Positions 17,639 through 25,430 of a stretch of 64,000 nucleotides of DNA are shown in pieces. Numbering within the stretch: position 1 is the first letter of the stretch; each line of letters starts with the position of its first letter. Below the pieces are notes generated by a model. The model had not been told where the DNA came from. It did no database searches and saw only the letters and a program-made list of their open reading frames with translations. The stretch is from the NCBI RefSeq assembly GCF_007858285.1, contig NZ_VFIL01000005.1:124001-188000 (forward strand). The letters are read 5' to 3'. The stretch comes from Pseudomonas brenneri. Its GTDB lineage: Bacteria > Pseudomonadota > Gammaproteobacteria > Pseudomonadales > Pseudomonadaceae. Made by a program: the position numbers and the translations under genes.

Positions 17639-19021
17639 ATGGCTCTGGATCTATTCGTCGTACTCATCTACGCCGCCGGCATGCTCGTGCTCGGCTATTA
17701 CGGCATGCGCCGGGCCAAGACCCATGAAGACTACCTGGTCGCCGGTCGCAACCTGGGGCCGACGCTGTACATGGGCACCATGGCCGCGACGGTGCTCGGT
17801 GGCGCATCCACCGTGGGCAGCGTGCGCCTGGGTTATGTCCACGGTATTTCCGGCTTCTGGCTCTGCGCAGCACTGGGTGCGGGGATCATTGCGCTGAACC
17901 TGTTCCTTGCCAAACCCTTGCTCAAGCTGAAGATCTTCACCGTGACCCAAGTCCTGGAGCAGCGCTACAACCCCATGGCCCGCCAGGCCAGCGGACTGAT
18001 CATGCTGGCCTATGCGCTGATGCTGGCGGTGACCTCGATCCTGGGGATCGGCACCGTGATGCAAGTGATGTTTGACCTGCCATTCTGGGCAGCAATACTG
18101 CTGGGCGGTGTGGTGGTGGTGATCTACTCGACCATTGGCGGCATGTGGTCGCTGACCTTGACCGATATCGTGCAATTCGTGATCAAGACCGTCGGCCTGA
18201 TGTTTATCCTGCTGCCGATCTGCCTGTACCGCGTGGGCGGCTGGGATGAGCTGGTGGCCAAGCTACCGGCGGCCAGCTTCAGCTTCACCAGTATCGGCTG
18301 GGACACCATCCTCACCTACTTCATGATCTATTTCTTCGGCATCCTGATCGGCCAGGACATCTGGCAGCGGGTGTTTACCGCCCGTGACGAAAAGGTCGCC
18401 AGGTATGCGGGCACTTTCGCCGGTTTCTACTGCATCCTCTACGGCCTGGCCTGCGCATTGATCGGCATGGCGGCCCACGTGCTGATCCCGGACCTGGGCA
18501 ACGTCAACAACGCCTTCGCCGCCATCGTCAAACTGTCGTTGCCCGATGGCATCCGCGGCCTGGTGATCGCTGCGGCGCTGGCTGCCATGATGTCCACCGC
18601 CAGTGCCGGCCTGCTCGCAGCATCCACCGTACTGACCGAAGACCTGCTGCCACGCCTGCGCGGCGGCAAACAGTCGAGCCTGAACATCAACCGCCTGTTC
18701 ACCCTGCTCACCGGCATCGCCGTGTTGGGTATCGCCCTGGTGGTCACCGATGTGATCAGCGCACTGACCCTGGCCTACAACCTGCTGGTAGGCGGCATGC
18801 TGATCCCATTGATCGGGGCAATCTACTGGAAACGTGCCACCACCTCGGGCGCAATCAGCGCCATGGCACTGGGCGTCACCACGGCGTTGGTGTTCATGAT
18901 CAAGGATGGCTTGGAGGCAAACACACCGATCTACTACAGCCTGGGTGTGAGCGTGGTGAGTTTCGTGCTGGTGAGTGTGCTGTCGCGTCGACCAGAGGCC
19001 ACGGCGGCCGACGCAGCCTGA
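17639..19021 (+). CDS. Sodium:solute symporter family transporter
   Basis: A 460-residue inner-membrane SSS-family carrier with about 12-13 hydrophobic helices. It opens with LDLFVVLIYAAGMLVLGYYG followed by the family motif around YLVAGRNLGPTLYMGTMAAT and later TLTDIVQFVIK. GGGAG precedes the ATG with about 11 nt spacing. It follows gbuA by 74 bp on the same strand, so import of guanidinobutyrate or a related arginine catabolite is the likely role; the substrate is inferred from context only. A terminator follows at 19037-19074. Confidence 0.85.
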   Translation: MALDLFVVLIYAAGMLVLGYYGMRRAKTHEDYLVAGRNLGPTLYMGTMAATVLGGASTVGSVRLGYVHGISGFWLCAALGAGIIALNLFLAKPLLKLKIFTVTQVLEQRYNPMARQASGLIMLAYALMLAVTSILGIGTVMQVMFDLPFWAAILLGGVVVVIYSTIGGMWSLTLTDIVQFVIKTVGLMFILLPICLYRVGGWDELVAKLPAASFSFTSIGWDTILTYFMIYFFGILIGQDIWQRVFTARDEKVARYAGTFAGFYCILYGLACALIGMAAHVLIPDLGNVNNAFAAIVKLSLPDGIRGLVIAAALAAMMSTASAGLLAASTVLTEDLLPRLRGGKQSSLNINRLFTLLTGIAVLGIALVVTDVISALTLAYNLLVGGMLIPLIGAIYWKRATTSGAISAMALGVTTALVFMIKDGLEANTPIYYSLGVSVVSFVLVSVLSRRPEATAADAA

Positions 19022-19036
19022 GCAAGGCTTTCTTCA

Positions 19037-19074
19037 GCGGGTGCGACGTCGGTGTTGTCGCATCCGTTTTTTTG
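19037..19074 (+). terminator. Rho-independent terminator after the symporter gene
   Basis: A GGGTGCGAC / GTCGCATCC stem (one G-T wobble) with a 9-nt loop is followed by a G and seven Ts. It is positioned 16 nt past the symporter stop codon. Confidence 0.75.
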
Positions 19075-19075
19075 T

Positions 19076-19141
19076 TTACTGCCCAGTTTTTTCAAAAAGG
19101 TCGTCGCACTCGTCACAGGCAAAACTGTTAACAAACGACAT
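19076..19141 (-). CDS. Possible 21-residue leader-like peptide with a CxxC motif
   Basis: A small open frame, MSFVNSFACDECDDLFEKTG plus a final Q and TAA. It is preceded by a very strong Shine-Dalgarno (GGAAGGAGG, about 8 nt from the ATG). The GAGG of that Shine-Dalgarno lies in the 3' arm of a hairpin (CCTGCCCTC / GAGGACAGG, one A-C mismatch) at about 19145-19172, so translation could be controlled by RNA structure. It lies on the same strand as the 40-residue gene upstream. No known family is recognised. The strong ribosome-binding site is the main support and could be coincidental. Confidence 0.35.
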   Translation of the reverse strand: MSFVNSFACDECDDLFEKTGQ

Positions 19142-19401
19142 AGCCCTGTCCTCCTTCCTTGAAGAGGGCAGGAATATAAAGCGTGCAAATACAGAAAAGG
19201 TCGAGGAAACAGACAAAAGGAAACGTCCGACCAGAGCACTTCCAGAGTCAGACAAAACGAACGCAACTTAATTTAGGAACCAGGTCTTCGACCGGTACAG
19301 GGCTATCGCATACAAGCACGCACGCCCCAATCTACTGTGATCCAGGGACAGTGTGACGAGTGATCGCGCCCAAACACCAATGTCTGAGCGCTTTTCAGGC
19401 C

Positions 19402-19524
19402 TTACCTGCGACGCGGACGGCGCTGTTCGTCATCGGTGCGGATAGGCACCGGTTGCAGCGGTGGCTCGATCAAGCCAAGTGCGACGCCGAGGTCGTGCAG
19501 CCAGTTTTGCAGTTTTTCTTTCAT
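19402..19524 (-). CDS. Small conserved-looking 40-residue protein, PA1414-like candidate
   Basis: An open frame starting MKEKLQNWLHDLGVALGLIE and ending in an arginine-rich tail (QRRPRRR). It forms an N-terminal amphipathic helix followed by a proline-rich linker (PPLQPVPIRTDDE). A G-rich ribosome-binding site (AAAGGGGG) ends 4 nt before the ATG. An Anr-box-like site lies about 115 bp upstream. From memory, P. aeruginosa carries the short Anr-controlled gene PA1414 close to its gbu locus, and the sRNA SicX is processed from its 3' region; position and layout here match. Homology is inferred, not tested. The long downstream untranslated stretch (19142-19401) would be the place of an equivalent sRNA. 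Confidence 0.6.
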   Translation of the reverse strand: MKEKLQNWLHDLGVALGLIEPPLQPVPIRTDDEQRRPRRR

Positions 19525-19639
19525 GGTGCCCCCTTTGAGGGTAGTGCTGAGCAGCTGGAATTCTGTGGCTGCTTCCTACAGATAGTAGTACTAAGTCCCA
19601 CGCAATGCTTGCTTGAAACCGCAACGAACCATTACTGAA

Positions 19640-19653
19640 TTGATACAAATCCT
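19640..19653 (-). promoter_or_regulatory. Anr/FNR-box-like site upstream of the 40-residue gene
   Basis: TTGAT-ACAA-ATCCT matches 8 of 10 defined positions of the Anr/FNR consensus TTGAT-N4-ATCAA. A TACTAT -10-like element on the minus strand (19582-19587) would place the site about 70 bp upstream of transcription, near a class I activator position. It suggests oxygen-limited induction. Confidence 0.45.
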
Positions 19654-19944
19654 GACGGGCCGGTCAGGCAATCGCGCGGGGCTCTTGTGCCTGCCGCGTC
19701 TTGCCCTCTTGCTGCAGGTCAATCCATGCATTGAGATTAGCCCCGAGCATGCCCTTGCGCCACATCAGCGAGGTGGTGGCATGGGCTTGGCATTGGGGGC
19801 TGCCGCTCCTGGCGTGTGCATGCAGTTGGTGATGCACGCTTGCGGGTAGTCGCGCCTCACGGTGCGCAACCCAACACGGGCCTGCTGACCGCGTGTTTTG
19901 CGCGAGGGAAGTGGCTTGATAGTGGCGGGAGCGCTGCTGTTGCC
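19654..19944. other. Gene-poor stretch between the Anr-like site and the cvfB hairpin
   Basis: Several short overlapping frames exist on both strands, but none has a convincing ribosome-binding site, recognisable domain or clear third-position bias. The amino-acid strings look like decayed coding sequence, but I cannot name an ancestor. I see nothing else here. Confidence 0.4.
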
Positions 19945-19981
19945 GCCGGTTTGGCGCAATGATCCATTGCGCCAAACCGGC
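19945..19981 (-). terminator. Long perfect hairpin 11 nt after the cvfB stop codon
   Basis: A 17-bp perfect stem (CCGGTTTGGCGCAATG core plus one further G-C pair) with a 3-nt ATC loop. There is no T-tract on either side, so it is an unusual terminator or an mRNA 3'-end protector for cvfB. Its perfection makes it one of the strongest structures in the window. Confidence 0.55.
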
Positions 19982-19991
19982 CAGCCACTGA

Positions 19992-20828
19992 TCAGCTCAG
20001 TTCAATGCGATCGGCATGAATCACGATCTGGCCCTGCTTATACAACGCACCAATGGCCTTCTTGAAGTTGCCCTTGCTGACGCCAAACAGGTTGCTGATC
20101 ACGGTCGGGTCGCTCTTGTCGCTGACCGGCAAGCTGCCGTTGTTTTCACGCAACTTGGCGAGGATCTTCGAGTTCAGGCTGGACGCCGCTTGCTCGCCGA
20201 CCGGTTGCAAGCTCAGGCTGATATTGCCATCGGCGCGGATTTCCTTGATGAAGCCCTTCTCTTCCTTGCCCGGACGCAGGAACTTGAACACTTCGTTCTT
20301 GTGGATCAGGCCCCAGTGCTTGTTGTTGATGATTGCCTTGAAGCCCATATCAGTGGCTTCGGCAACCAGCAAGTCGACTTCCTGGCCCACGGTGTAGTTG
20401 GCCGGGGTCTTGTCCAGGTAACGGTCAAGGCGCGCAGTGGCGGTGATGCGCTTGGTGTGCTTGTCGAGGTAAACGTGTACCACGCAGTATTCACCGGCGG
20501 TCAGTTGGCGCTTTTCCTCGGAGTACGGCAGCAACAGGTCCTTGGGCAGGCCCCAGTCGAGGAACACCCCGATGCTGTTGACTTCTACCACTTTCAGGCT
20601 GGCAAACTCGCCCACCTGCACTTTCGGTTTTTCGGTGGTCGCGATAAGTTTGTCATCGCTGTCCAGATAAATAAAAACGTTAAGCCAGTCTTCATCTTCA
20701 CTGGGAATATCTTTGGGAATATAACGATTAGGCAAGAGGATTTCGCCCTCTTGCTCACCGTCCAGATACAAACCAAAGTTAGTGTGTTTAACCACTTGCA
20801 AACTGTTGTAGCGCCCGACTAAAGCCAT
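19992..20828 (-). CDS. cvfB: CvfB-family S1-like RNA-binding protein
   Basis: A 278-residue cytoplasmic protein made of several OB/S1-type RNA-binding folds: MALVGRYNSLQVVKHTNFGL at the start, further S1-like modules (VGEFASLKVVEVNSIGVFLDWG; VGQEVDLLVAEATDMGFKAI), and a C-terminal winged-helix (LFGVSKGNFKKAIGALYKQG). CvfB is known in Staphylococcus as a virulence regulator; in Pseudomonas its RNA target is not established. I placed the start at the ATG at 20828, with GAGGG 9 nt upstream; the ATG five codons earlier has no ribosome-binding site. Confidence 0.85.
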   Translation of the reverse strand: MALVGRYNSLQVVKHTNFGLYLDGEQEGEILLPNRYIPKDIPSEDEDWLNVFIYLDSDDKLIATTEKPKVQVGEFASLKVVEVNSIGVFLDWGLPKDLLLPYSEEKRQLTAGEYCVVHVYLDKHTKRITATARLDRYLDKTPANYTVGQEVDLLVAEATDMGFKAIINNKHWGLIHKNEVFKFLRPGKEEKGFIKEIRADGNISLSLQPVGEQAASSLNSKILAKLRENNGSLPVSDKSDPTVISNLFGVSKGNFKKAIGALYKQGQIVIHADRIELS

Positions 20829-21164
20829 TTCCAATACCCTCATTGCGTGGGCGGCATTCTACCCGAGTTGAAGGCCGCGGTCCCGTATCCAGGCGCGCGC
20901 CCCCCTGAAAAATCGCGGGTTTGCCAAGGATTTTGGCCAATCGCTCCGCTCGTCAGGTCAACCCACAGGCCGGCACCGCTGGCCAGGTGCTATTTTTCAC
21001 CCGGGGTTTCTATTTAAAACAGCGAGTTAGGGCCCTCAGCCAAACACCAACTTAGGGTATTTATAATAACGCAGCTTATTCCTGGGAGATATTTACCAAG
21101 CAATTGTCAAGCATTTCATGTACGATAGCTGGCCAAGTTAATTTTCTACAGGTTAGTGGCCGCC
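20829..21164 (+). promoter_or_regulatory. Intergenic region with a TATAAT -10-like element before the 59-residue gene
   Basis: 336 bp between divergent genes. TATAAT at 21062-21067 is a perfect -10 hexamer but lacks a good -35 at 17 bp. If used, it would give about a 90-nt leader for the small gene at 21165. I see no other feature here. Confidence 0.3.
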
Positions 21165-21344
21165 ATGCGCGTAAAAGCATCCAACAGCAAAGCAAAGCCA
21201 GCTCCCGCCGTTGAAACCAGCGAATCGATCAACAACCAAATCGCCGCGTTCCTCAAGTCTGGCGGCGAAATCCAGCAGATCGCCAAGGGCGTGAGCGGCC
21301 AGACCTTCGGCCCGTCCAAGCAGATCACCCTGGGTAAAAAGTAA
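21165..21344 (+). CDS. Small basic protein, SutA-reminiscent, 59 residues
   Basis: A short soluble protein: a disordered Lys/Ala/Pro-rich N terminus (MRVKASNSKAKPAPAVETSE), then a helix INNQIAAFLKSGGEIQQIA and a basic tail ending LGKK. The segment FLKSGGEIQQI resembles, from memory, the FLSRGGKVQEI segment of the Pseudomonas RNA-polymerase-binding protein SutA, but the acidic SutA N terminus is absent. The start is ATG at 21165; a GTG three codons earlier has poorer spacing. Followed by a 9-bp hairpin at 21373. Probably real; function unknown. Confidence 0.7.
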   Translation: MRVKASNSKAKPAPAVETSESINNQIAAFLKSGGEIQQIAKGVSGQTFGPSKQITLGKK

Positions 21345-21372
21345 GCGCGCCAAGCCGCCTACCTGGTCCCTA

Positions 21373-21395
21373 AGCGCCTTGCCTATCAAGGCGCT
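21373..21395 (+). terminator. Hairpin after the 59-residue gene
   Basis: AGCGCCTTG-CCTAT-CAAGGCGCT, a perfect 9-bp stem with a 5-nt loop, 28 nt after the stop codon. No T-run follows, so termination strength is uncertain. Confidence 0.5.
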
Positions 21396-21555
21396 AGGAC
21401 TAGAGCAAGCAACATCCCCCCGACACACACTCAAATCATGCCAATCGACGAACGGGCCTCAACCCCTGACTTTCGCCGGTATGCTTGCACACGTCTAGCA
21501 CGGGCGTTTGCCCGATTCCTTCTGTTACTGCTCCTCGCTTTTCATGGAGTGACGC

Positions 21556-22278
21556 ATGCTCAAACCCTGCATTTTCCTGGTCAGCGCCCTGCTCGCCAGC
21601 CCCCTTGCCGAAGCGCAGGTGTTCCAGCGTGAGTTGGGTGACTTCGACCTGAAACTGGGTACCACGCCCAGCCGCAGCATGGCCCAGGGCCTAGTCAAAC
21701 CCACGTCACCGGGCAGCAACTCGTTCCACGGCGGCCTCGACCTGAGCCACGCCAGCGGCCTGTATTTCGGCCAGTTCTCGCCGAGCATGGGCCTGTCGCC
21801 TGCAAACAACCTCGAAGTCGACTCCTATATGGGCTTCAAGCGCCCGTTCGACCAGACCCTGGGCTATGAACTGGGGATGATTCACTACAGCTACCCCAAG
21901 CTGAGCCCCCTCGACAGCCAGGAGTTCTACGGCGGCCTGAATGTGCTGGGCAATCGGTTTGGCGTTTCACTGGGCAACGACCCCGACCGCCGCGACAGCA
22001 CCCTGTTTGCCGACCTCGGCGGCACCCAGCCGTTTGGTATTGGCGTTAGCATGAAGTACACCACCCATCAATTGGGCACCCCAGCGGCAGTGGATGGTGG
22101 CTCGATTCGCAGTTTCAGCGACTGGTCGGTGAAATTCTCCCGGCCGTGGATGGGCATCGACCTGGACCTGATCTACAGCGACTCCAACCTCAGCGGCAGC
22201 GACTGCTCGGCCTACTCCGGACACAATTCGCAATGTGATGGCCTGTTGACCTTGAAGGCCGAGCGGTCGTTTTATTGA
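21556..22278 (+). CDS. TorF-family putative outer-membrane porin
   Basis: A 240-residue beta-barrel protein with a signal peptide (MLKPCIFLVSALLASPLAEA, cleavage at AEA-Q). The TorF/TIGR02001 pattern follows: a conserved HGGLDLSHASGLYFGQF segment, alternating hydrophobic strands, and the terminal LKAERSFY ending in an aromatic residue as BAM substrates do. There is a cysteine pair near the C terminus (SDCSAYSGHNSQC). GGAG 6 nt before the ATG. Substrate unknown. It stands alone, with the DUF6279 lipoprotein gene 66 bp downstream on the same strand. Confidence 0.75.
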   Translation: MLKPCIFLVSALLASPLAEAQVFQRELGDFDLKLGTTPSRSMAQGLVKPTSPGSNSFHGGLDLSHASGLYFGQFSPSMGLSPANNLEVDSYMGFKRPFDQTLGYELGMIHYSYPKLSPLDSQEFYGGLNVLGNRFGVSLGNDPDRRDSTLFADLGGTQPFGIGVSMKYTTHQLGTPAAVDGGSIRSFSDWSVKFSRPWMGIDLDLIYSDSNLSGSDCSAYSGHNSQCDGLLTLKAERSFY

Positions 22279-22344
22279 TGGGCTGAACTGTCGCGCCACT
22301 GGCGGGTTCAGATGAACACCCCTGGCCCGCACAAGGACACGCCC

Positions 22345-23211
22345 ATGCTGCGTCGGTTAAAACTGCTGGTAGTCTTGCTGACCTTGAGCGCCGCTCTGGC
22401 TGGCTGTAGCCGTGTCGACCTGGCCTATCGCAACCTCGACGTGATCATCCCCTGGACCCTCAACGACTACCTGGACATGAACCCAGGGCAGAAGAGCTGG
22501 TTCAACGACACCCTCAAGGAACACCTGGCCTGGCATTGCACCACTCAATTGCCGGGTTACCTGGGCTGGCTCGACCGCCTGCAACAGATGGTCGCCAACC
22601 ATCAAGTGACAGACGCCACACTGCAAGCCCGCACCCTTGAAGCCAAACAGGCGATTGCCGACGTTGCCCGGCAAATCACGCCATCAGCCATCGAGTTGCT
22701 GCGCGGGCTGGATGAACAACAGGTGCACGAGATGGACCTGGCACTGGCCAAGGATCTGCGTAAACGCCAGGACGAATACCTCAAGCCGCCCCTGGCGCAA
22801 CAGATCAAGGACCGCAGCGAGCGCATGAGTAAACGCCTGGATGGCTGGTTGGGCCCATTGAGCGCCAGTCAGCAAGAACGTGTGCGCAACTGGTCCACCG
22901 CCCTGGGTGCACAGAACCAACAATGGATCGGCAACCGCGCCCAGTGGCAGGCGCAGTTCATCGCGGCGCTCGATCAACGGGCAAACAGCGACTTCCCGCA
23001 GAGGATGGAGCAACTGCTGGTGGACCGTGAAAGCCTGTGGACCGCCGACTATCGCCAGGCCTATGCCCAGACCGAAGCCGCGGCCCGCAGCCTGCTGGTG
23101 GACTTGATGGCCGAAAGCACAGTGCAGCAGCGCCAGAAACTGGTGCAGAAAATCGACAAGGTGCGCAGCGACTTCCAGTCACTCAAGTGTCTCAAGGGCA
23201 GCCAAGCCTAG
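22345..23211 (+). CDS. DUF6279-family lipoprotein
   Basis: About 288 residues with a lipoprotein signal peptide ending in the lipobox LAGC (residues about 22-25). The mature domain begins SRVDLAYRNLDVIIPWTLND and contains DYLDMNPGQKSWFNDTLKEH, the pattern of the DUF6279 family. It is mostly alpha-helical with many charged residues. The start was chosen at 22345, which has AAGGA 8 nt upstream and opens directly on the signal peptide. Its stop codon overlaps the copD stop on the other strand within a single CTAG. No function is known. Confidence 0.8.
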   Translation: MLRRLKLLVVLLTLSAALAGCSRVDLAYRNLDVIIPWTLNDYLDMNPGQKSWFNDTLKEHLAWHCTTQLPGYLGWLDRLQQMVANHQVTDATLQARTLEAKQAIADVARQITPSAIELLRGLDEQQVHEMDLALAKDLRKRQDEYLKPPLAQQIKDRSERMSKRLDGWLGPLSASQQERVRNWSTALGAQNQQWIGNRAQWQAQFIAALDQRANSDFPQRMEQLLVDRESLWTADYRQAYAQTEAAARSLLVDLMAESTVQQRQKLVQKIDKVRSDFQSLKCLKGSQA

Positions 23212-24134
23212 TCCGGCGACATCGGGCCCAATGTCCCCAGCCACCCGACCAGTCCGAGGATCAGCAACACCGCGCCAAACTCCAGGCTCAAGCTGCGCCG
23301 CAGGGCACGACAGGCCACCGTGTACTCGCCAGCATCCACCGCCCGTTGCATGAATGGGCTCAGGTGGAAGCGGTTGAGTGCCGCCATCCCCAGCATCACG
23401 CCAAACAGCGCCAGTTTCAGGCTGAGTAAAATGCCGTAGGTGCCACTCGTGATGCCATCCAGGTTCGGCCCGACAATAAACAGGTAATTCACCACGCCGG
23501 TCAGTATCAACACCGTCACCAGCGCCGCGCCGATCACCTCAAAGCCGGTCAGTGCCCTGGCCAGGATCCTTGCACGCTTAATGTCCTGCACACTGCCTGG
23601 CATCAACAACAACCCAAACGCCGCCAATGCCCCGACCCACGCGCCGGCCGCCAACAGATGTGCACTGTCCGCGATCAGGTGCCAGGCCCGCAGCGCTCCG
23701 TCATCCATCGCACCATGACCGGCCCAGGCCAGTGTCGCCAGGGCGACACCCGCTGCCCAGGTCGCCAGCCACAGACTGGCACTGGGCCATCTTGCACTGG
23801 TCAAGACAGCCAGAACGGCCACCAACATCGCGCCGATACGCAGCATCCAGGTCAAGCCCAACTCGGTCTGCCACAGCATCATCTGCAGATGCGGCCCAAG
23901 CGCCTGCCACTCTTGCTCGCCACTCATGACCTGAGTCATAACCAACAACGAAGCCATCGAAAGCAACACGCCAAGAAGCGCGGCACCGACCAGCCAGCCC
24001 TTGAAATTCAACACAGCACCGGATATCCGCTCCGATGCCTTCAGACCATACAGACCAAACAAGCCCAAGCCGAACAGCAGCATCAAGTCCAGGTACAGCG
24101 CAAACCGCAAGGCGACGCCCACTGAATCACTCAT
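23208..24134 (-). CDS. copD: Copper resistance protein D, inner-membrane
   Basis: A 308-residue integral membrane protein with about eight hydrophobic helices (LDLMLLFGLGLFGLYGL; AGVALATLAWAGHGAMD). The CopD-type histidines in AWAGHGAMDDGALRAWHLIAD and SAHLLAAGAWVGAL are present. It works with CopC to move periplasmic copper across or to the inner membrane. The ATG overlaps the copC stop by 4 bp (ATGA), so translation is coupled. Its 3' end converges on the DUF6279 gene, sharing CTAG. Last gene of copABCD. Confidence 0.88.
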   Translation of the reverse strand: MSDSVGVALRFALYLDLMLLFGLGLFGLYGLKASERISGAVLNFKGWLVGAALLGVLLSMASLLVMTQVMSGEQEWQALGPHLQMMLWQTELGLTWMLRIGAMLVAVLAVLTSARWPSASLWLATWAAGVALATLAWAGHGAMDDGALRAWHLIADSAHLLAAGAWVGALAAFGLLLMPGSVQDIKRARILARALTGFEVIGAALVTVLILTGVVNYLFIVGPNLDGITSGTYGILLSLKLALFGVMLGMAALNRFHLSPFMQRAVDAGEYTVACRALRRSLSLEFGAVLLILGLVGWLGTLGPMSPD

Positions 24135-24517
24135 GGCTGGACGCTGAACACCACATCGCCGGTAATGGGGTGGGTGTCAGACGACACCGCGCGCCAGTCC
24201 ACCCGGTAAGTCCCGGCCGGCAACGGCGCCGCAGGCTTGATCAGCATCACCTTGGGGTCGCTGCTGCCCGACACACTGGCTTTGATTGGCATGGGCGAAT
24301 GGGCCATACCGGGCATCGCGGTCATGATCAGCTTGGCCCCGGAAAACTGGGTCATCAGGTTTTCCGAAAAGTGCAACTCGATGGCCTCGGGCGCCGGCCC
24401 GCTTGCCCCGGCCGCTGGCAGTGAAGACAGCAACTTCGGATGGGCCCAAGAAGGTCCACTGAGCAATAATCCAGAACACAGCGCAACCGCCACCAACGTA
24501 GTTTTAAACACAGACAT
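24131..24517 (-). CDS. copC: Copper resistance protein C, periplasmic copper carrier
   Basis: About 128 residues. The signal peptide ends SWA-HPKLLSSLPAAG, giving the N-terminal histidine used for Cu(II) in CopC. DTHPITGDVVFSVQP supplies the second histidine site, and MTAMPGMAHSPMP is the Met-rich Cu(I) site. The internal ATG at 24517 has AGGAG upstream; the longer frame start has none. It overlaps copD by 4 bp and lies 60 bp after copB. Confidence 0.9.
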   Translation of the reverse strand: MSVFKTTLVAVALCSGLLLSGPSWAHPKLLSSLPAAGASGPAPEAIELHFSENLMTQFSGAKLIMTAMPGMAHSPMPIKASVSGSSDPKVMLIKPAAPLPAGTYRVDWRAVSSDTHPITGDVVFSVQP

Positions 24518-24577
24518 GCAAGGCTCCTGGCCGCTCATGGCGGCAGGTTATAGGTAGAGTTGTTTAATCAGCATCCA

Positions 24578-25420
24578 TCAAAACCACAGGCGTACACCCA
24601 GTACCCAGCGCACCTCGCTGCGGTCCTCGCCCTCGTCCCTGGCGTACTCGGCCGTCTGGCCGTAGGCACGATTCCAGGTCACACCGACATAAGGCGCAAA
24701 CTCGCGACGGATTTCGTAGCGCAACCGGACCCCGACCTCGGTTTCCGAAAGGCCTGAACCAATCCCGCGTCCGGGATCGTTTTTCCCGTAGAAATTAGCC
24801 TCGGCGGTAGGCTGCAGCACCAGCCGATTGGTCAGCAAAATATCGTAGTCCCCTTCAAGGCGCGCAGCGGTCTGCCCACCTTCACCGACAAACAGCGTGG
24901 CCTCGGCCTCAAAGTTGTACAGGGCCATGCCTTGCAAGCCGAACGCCGCCCAACTCTCGCTGTCACCGGGCTTGAAGTCCTGGCGCAGACCGGCCACTAC
25001 GTCCCACCAGGGGCTGATGGCATGCCCCCATAGGGCCTGGATCTCGGCTTTTTCAGTCTTGCCCTTGGCGCGCTCACCTTCGGTGCGCAGCCACAAGCGG
25101 TCGATATCACCGCCAATCCAGCCCTTGGCATCCCAACCCACGGCGCGGCCATCGTCAGAGCCTTGCCATTCCAGTTGATTGATCACAAACAATGAGTTGA
25201 TGCCACTGTCATGCACCATATGCCCGCCCGGGGCGTTGTAGACCGCGGCGCGATCAGCGTCGGTCAACGGTGGAATCGGCGTACGACTCTGGCTGGTCGC
25301 CACCGGTTTGGCTGGCGTCATGCCCTGCATCTGGCTGTGGTCCATGGTTTCGGCGCTGACCAGCGCTACGGGGGCAAATGTTGCGATCAGCAGCGCTACG
25401 GGACGAAATAGATGGCTCAT
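24578..25420 (-). CDS. copB: Copper resistance protein B, outer-membrane
   Basis: About 280 residues with a signal peptide followed by a short Met/His segment ([14 protein letters not shown]), then a beta-barrel domain typical of Cop[36 protein letters not shown], and the C-terminal [11 protein letters not shown] ending in Phe. The Met/His segment is shorter than in P. syringae CopB. The start at 25420 follows GAGGA; it lies 10 bp after the copA stop. Confidence 0.9.
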   Translation of the reverse strand: MSHLFRPVALLIATFAPVALVSAETMDHSQMQGMTPAKPVATSQSRTPIPPLTDADRAAVYNAPGGHMVHDSGINSLFVINQLEWQGSDDGRAVGWDAKGWIGGDIDRLWLRTEGERAKGKTEKAEIQALWGHAISPWWDVVAGLRQDFKPGDSESWAAFGLQGMALYNFEAEATLFVGEGGQTAARLEGDYDILLTNRLVLQPTAEANFYGKNDPGRGIGSGLSETEVGVRLRYEIRREFAPYVGVTWNRAYGQTAEYARDEGEDRSEVRWVLGVRLWF

Positions 25421-25430
25421 GCTCGGTTCC

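Noticed and set aside
19664..19975. Minus-strand 103-codon frame between the Anr-like site and cvfB
   Set aside because: It begins inside the cvfB 3' hairpin, has no ribosome-binding site, and its composition gives no recognisable protein.
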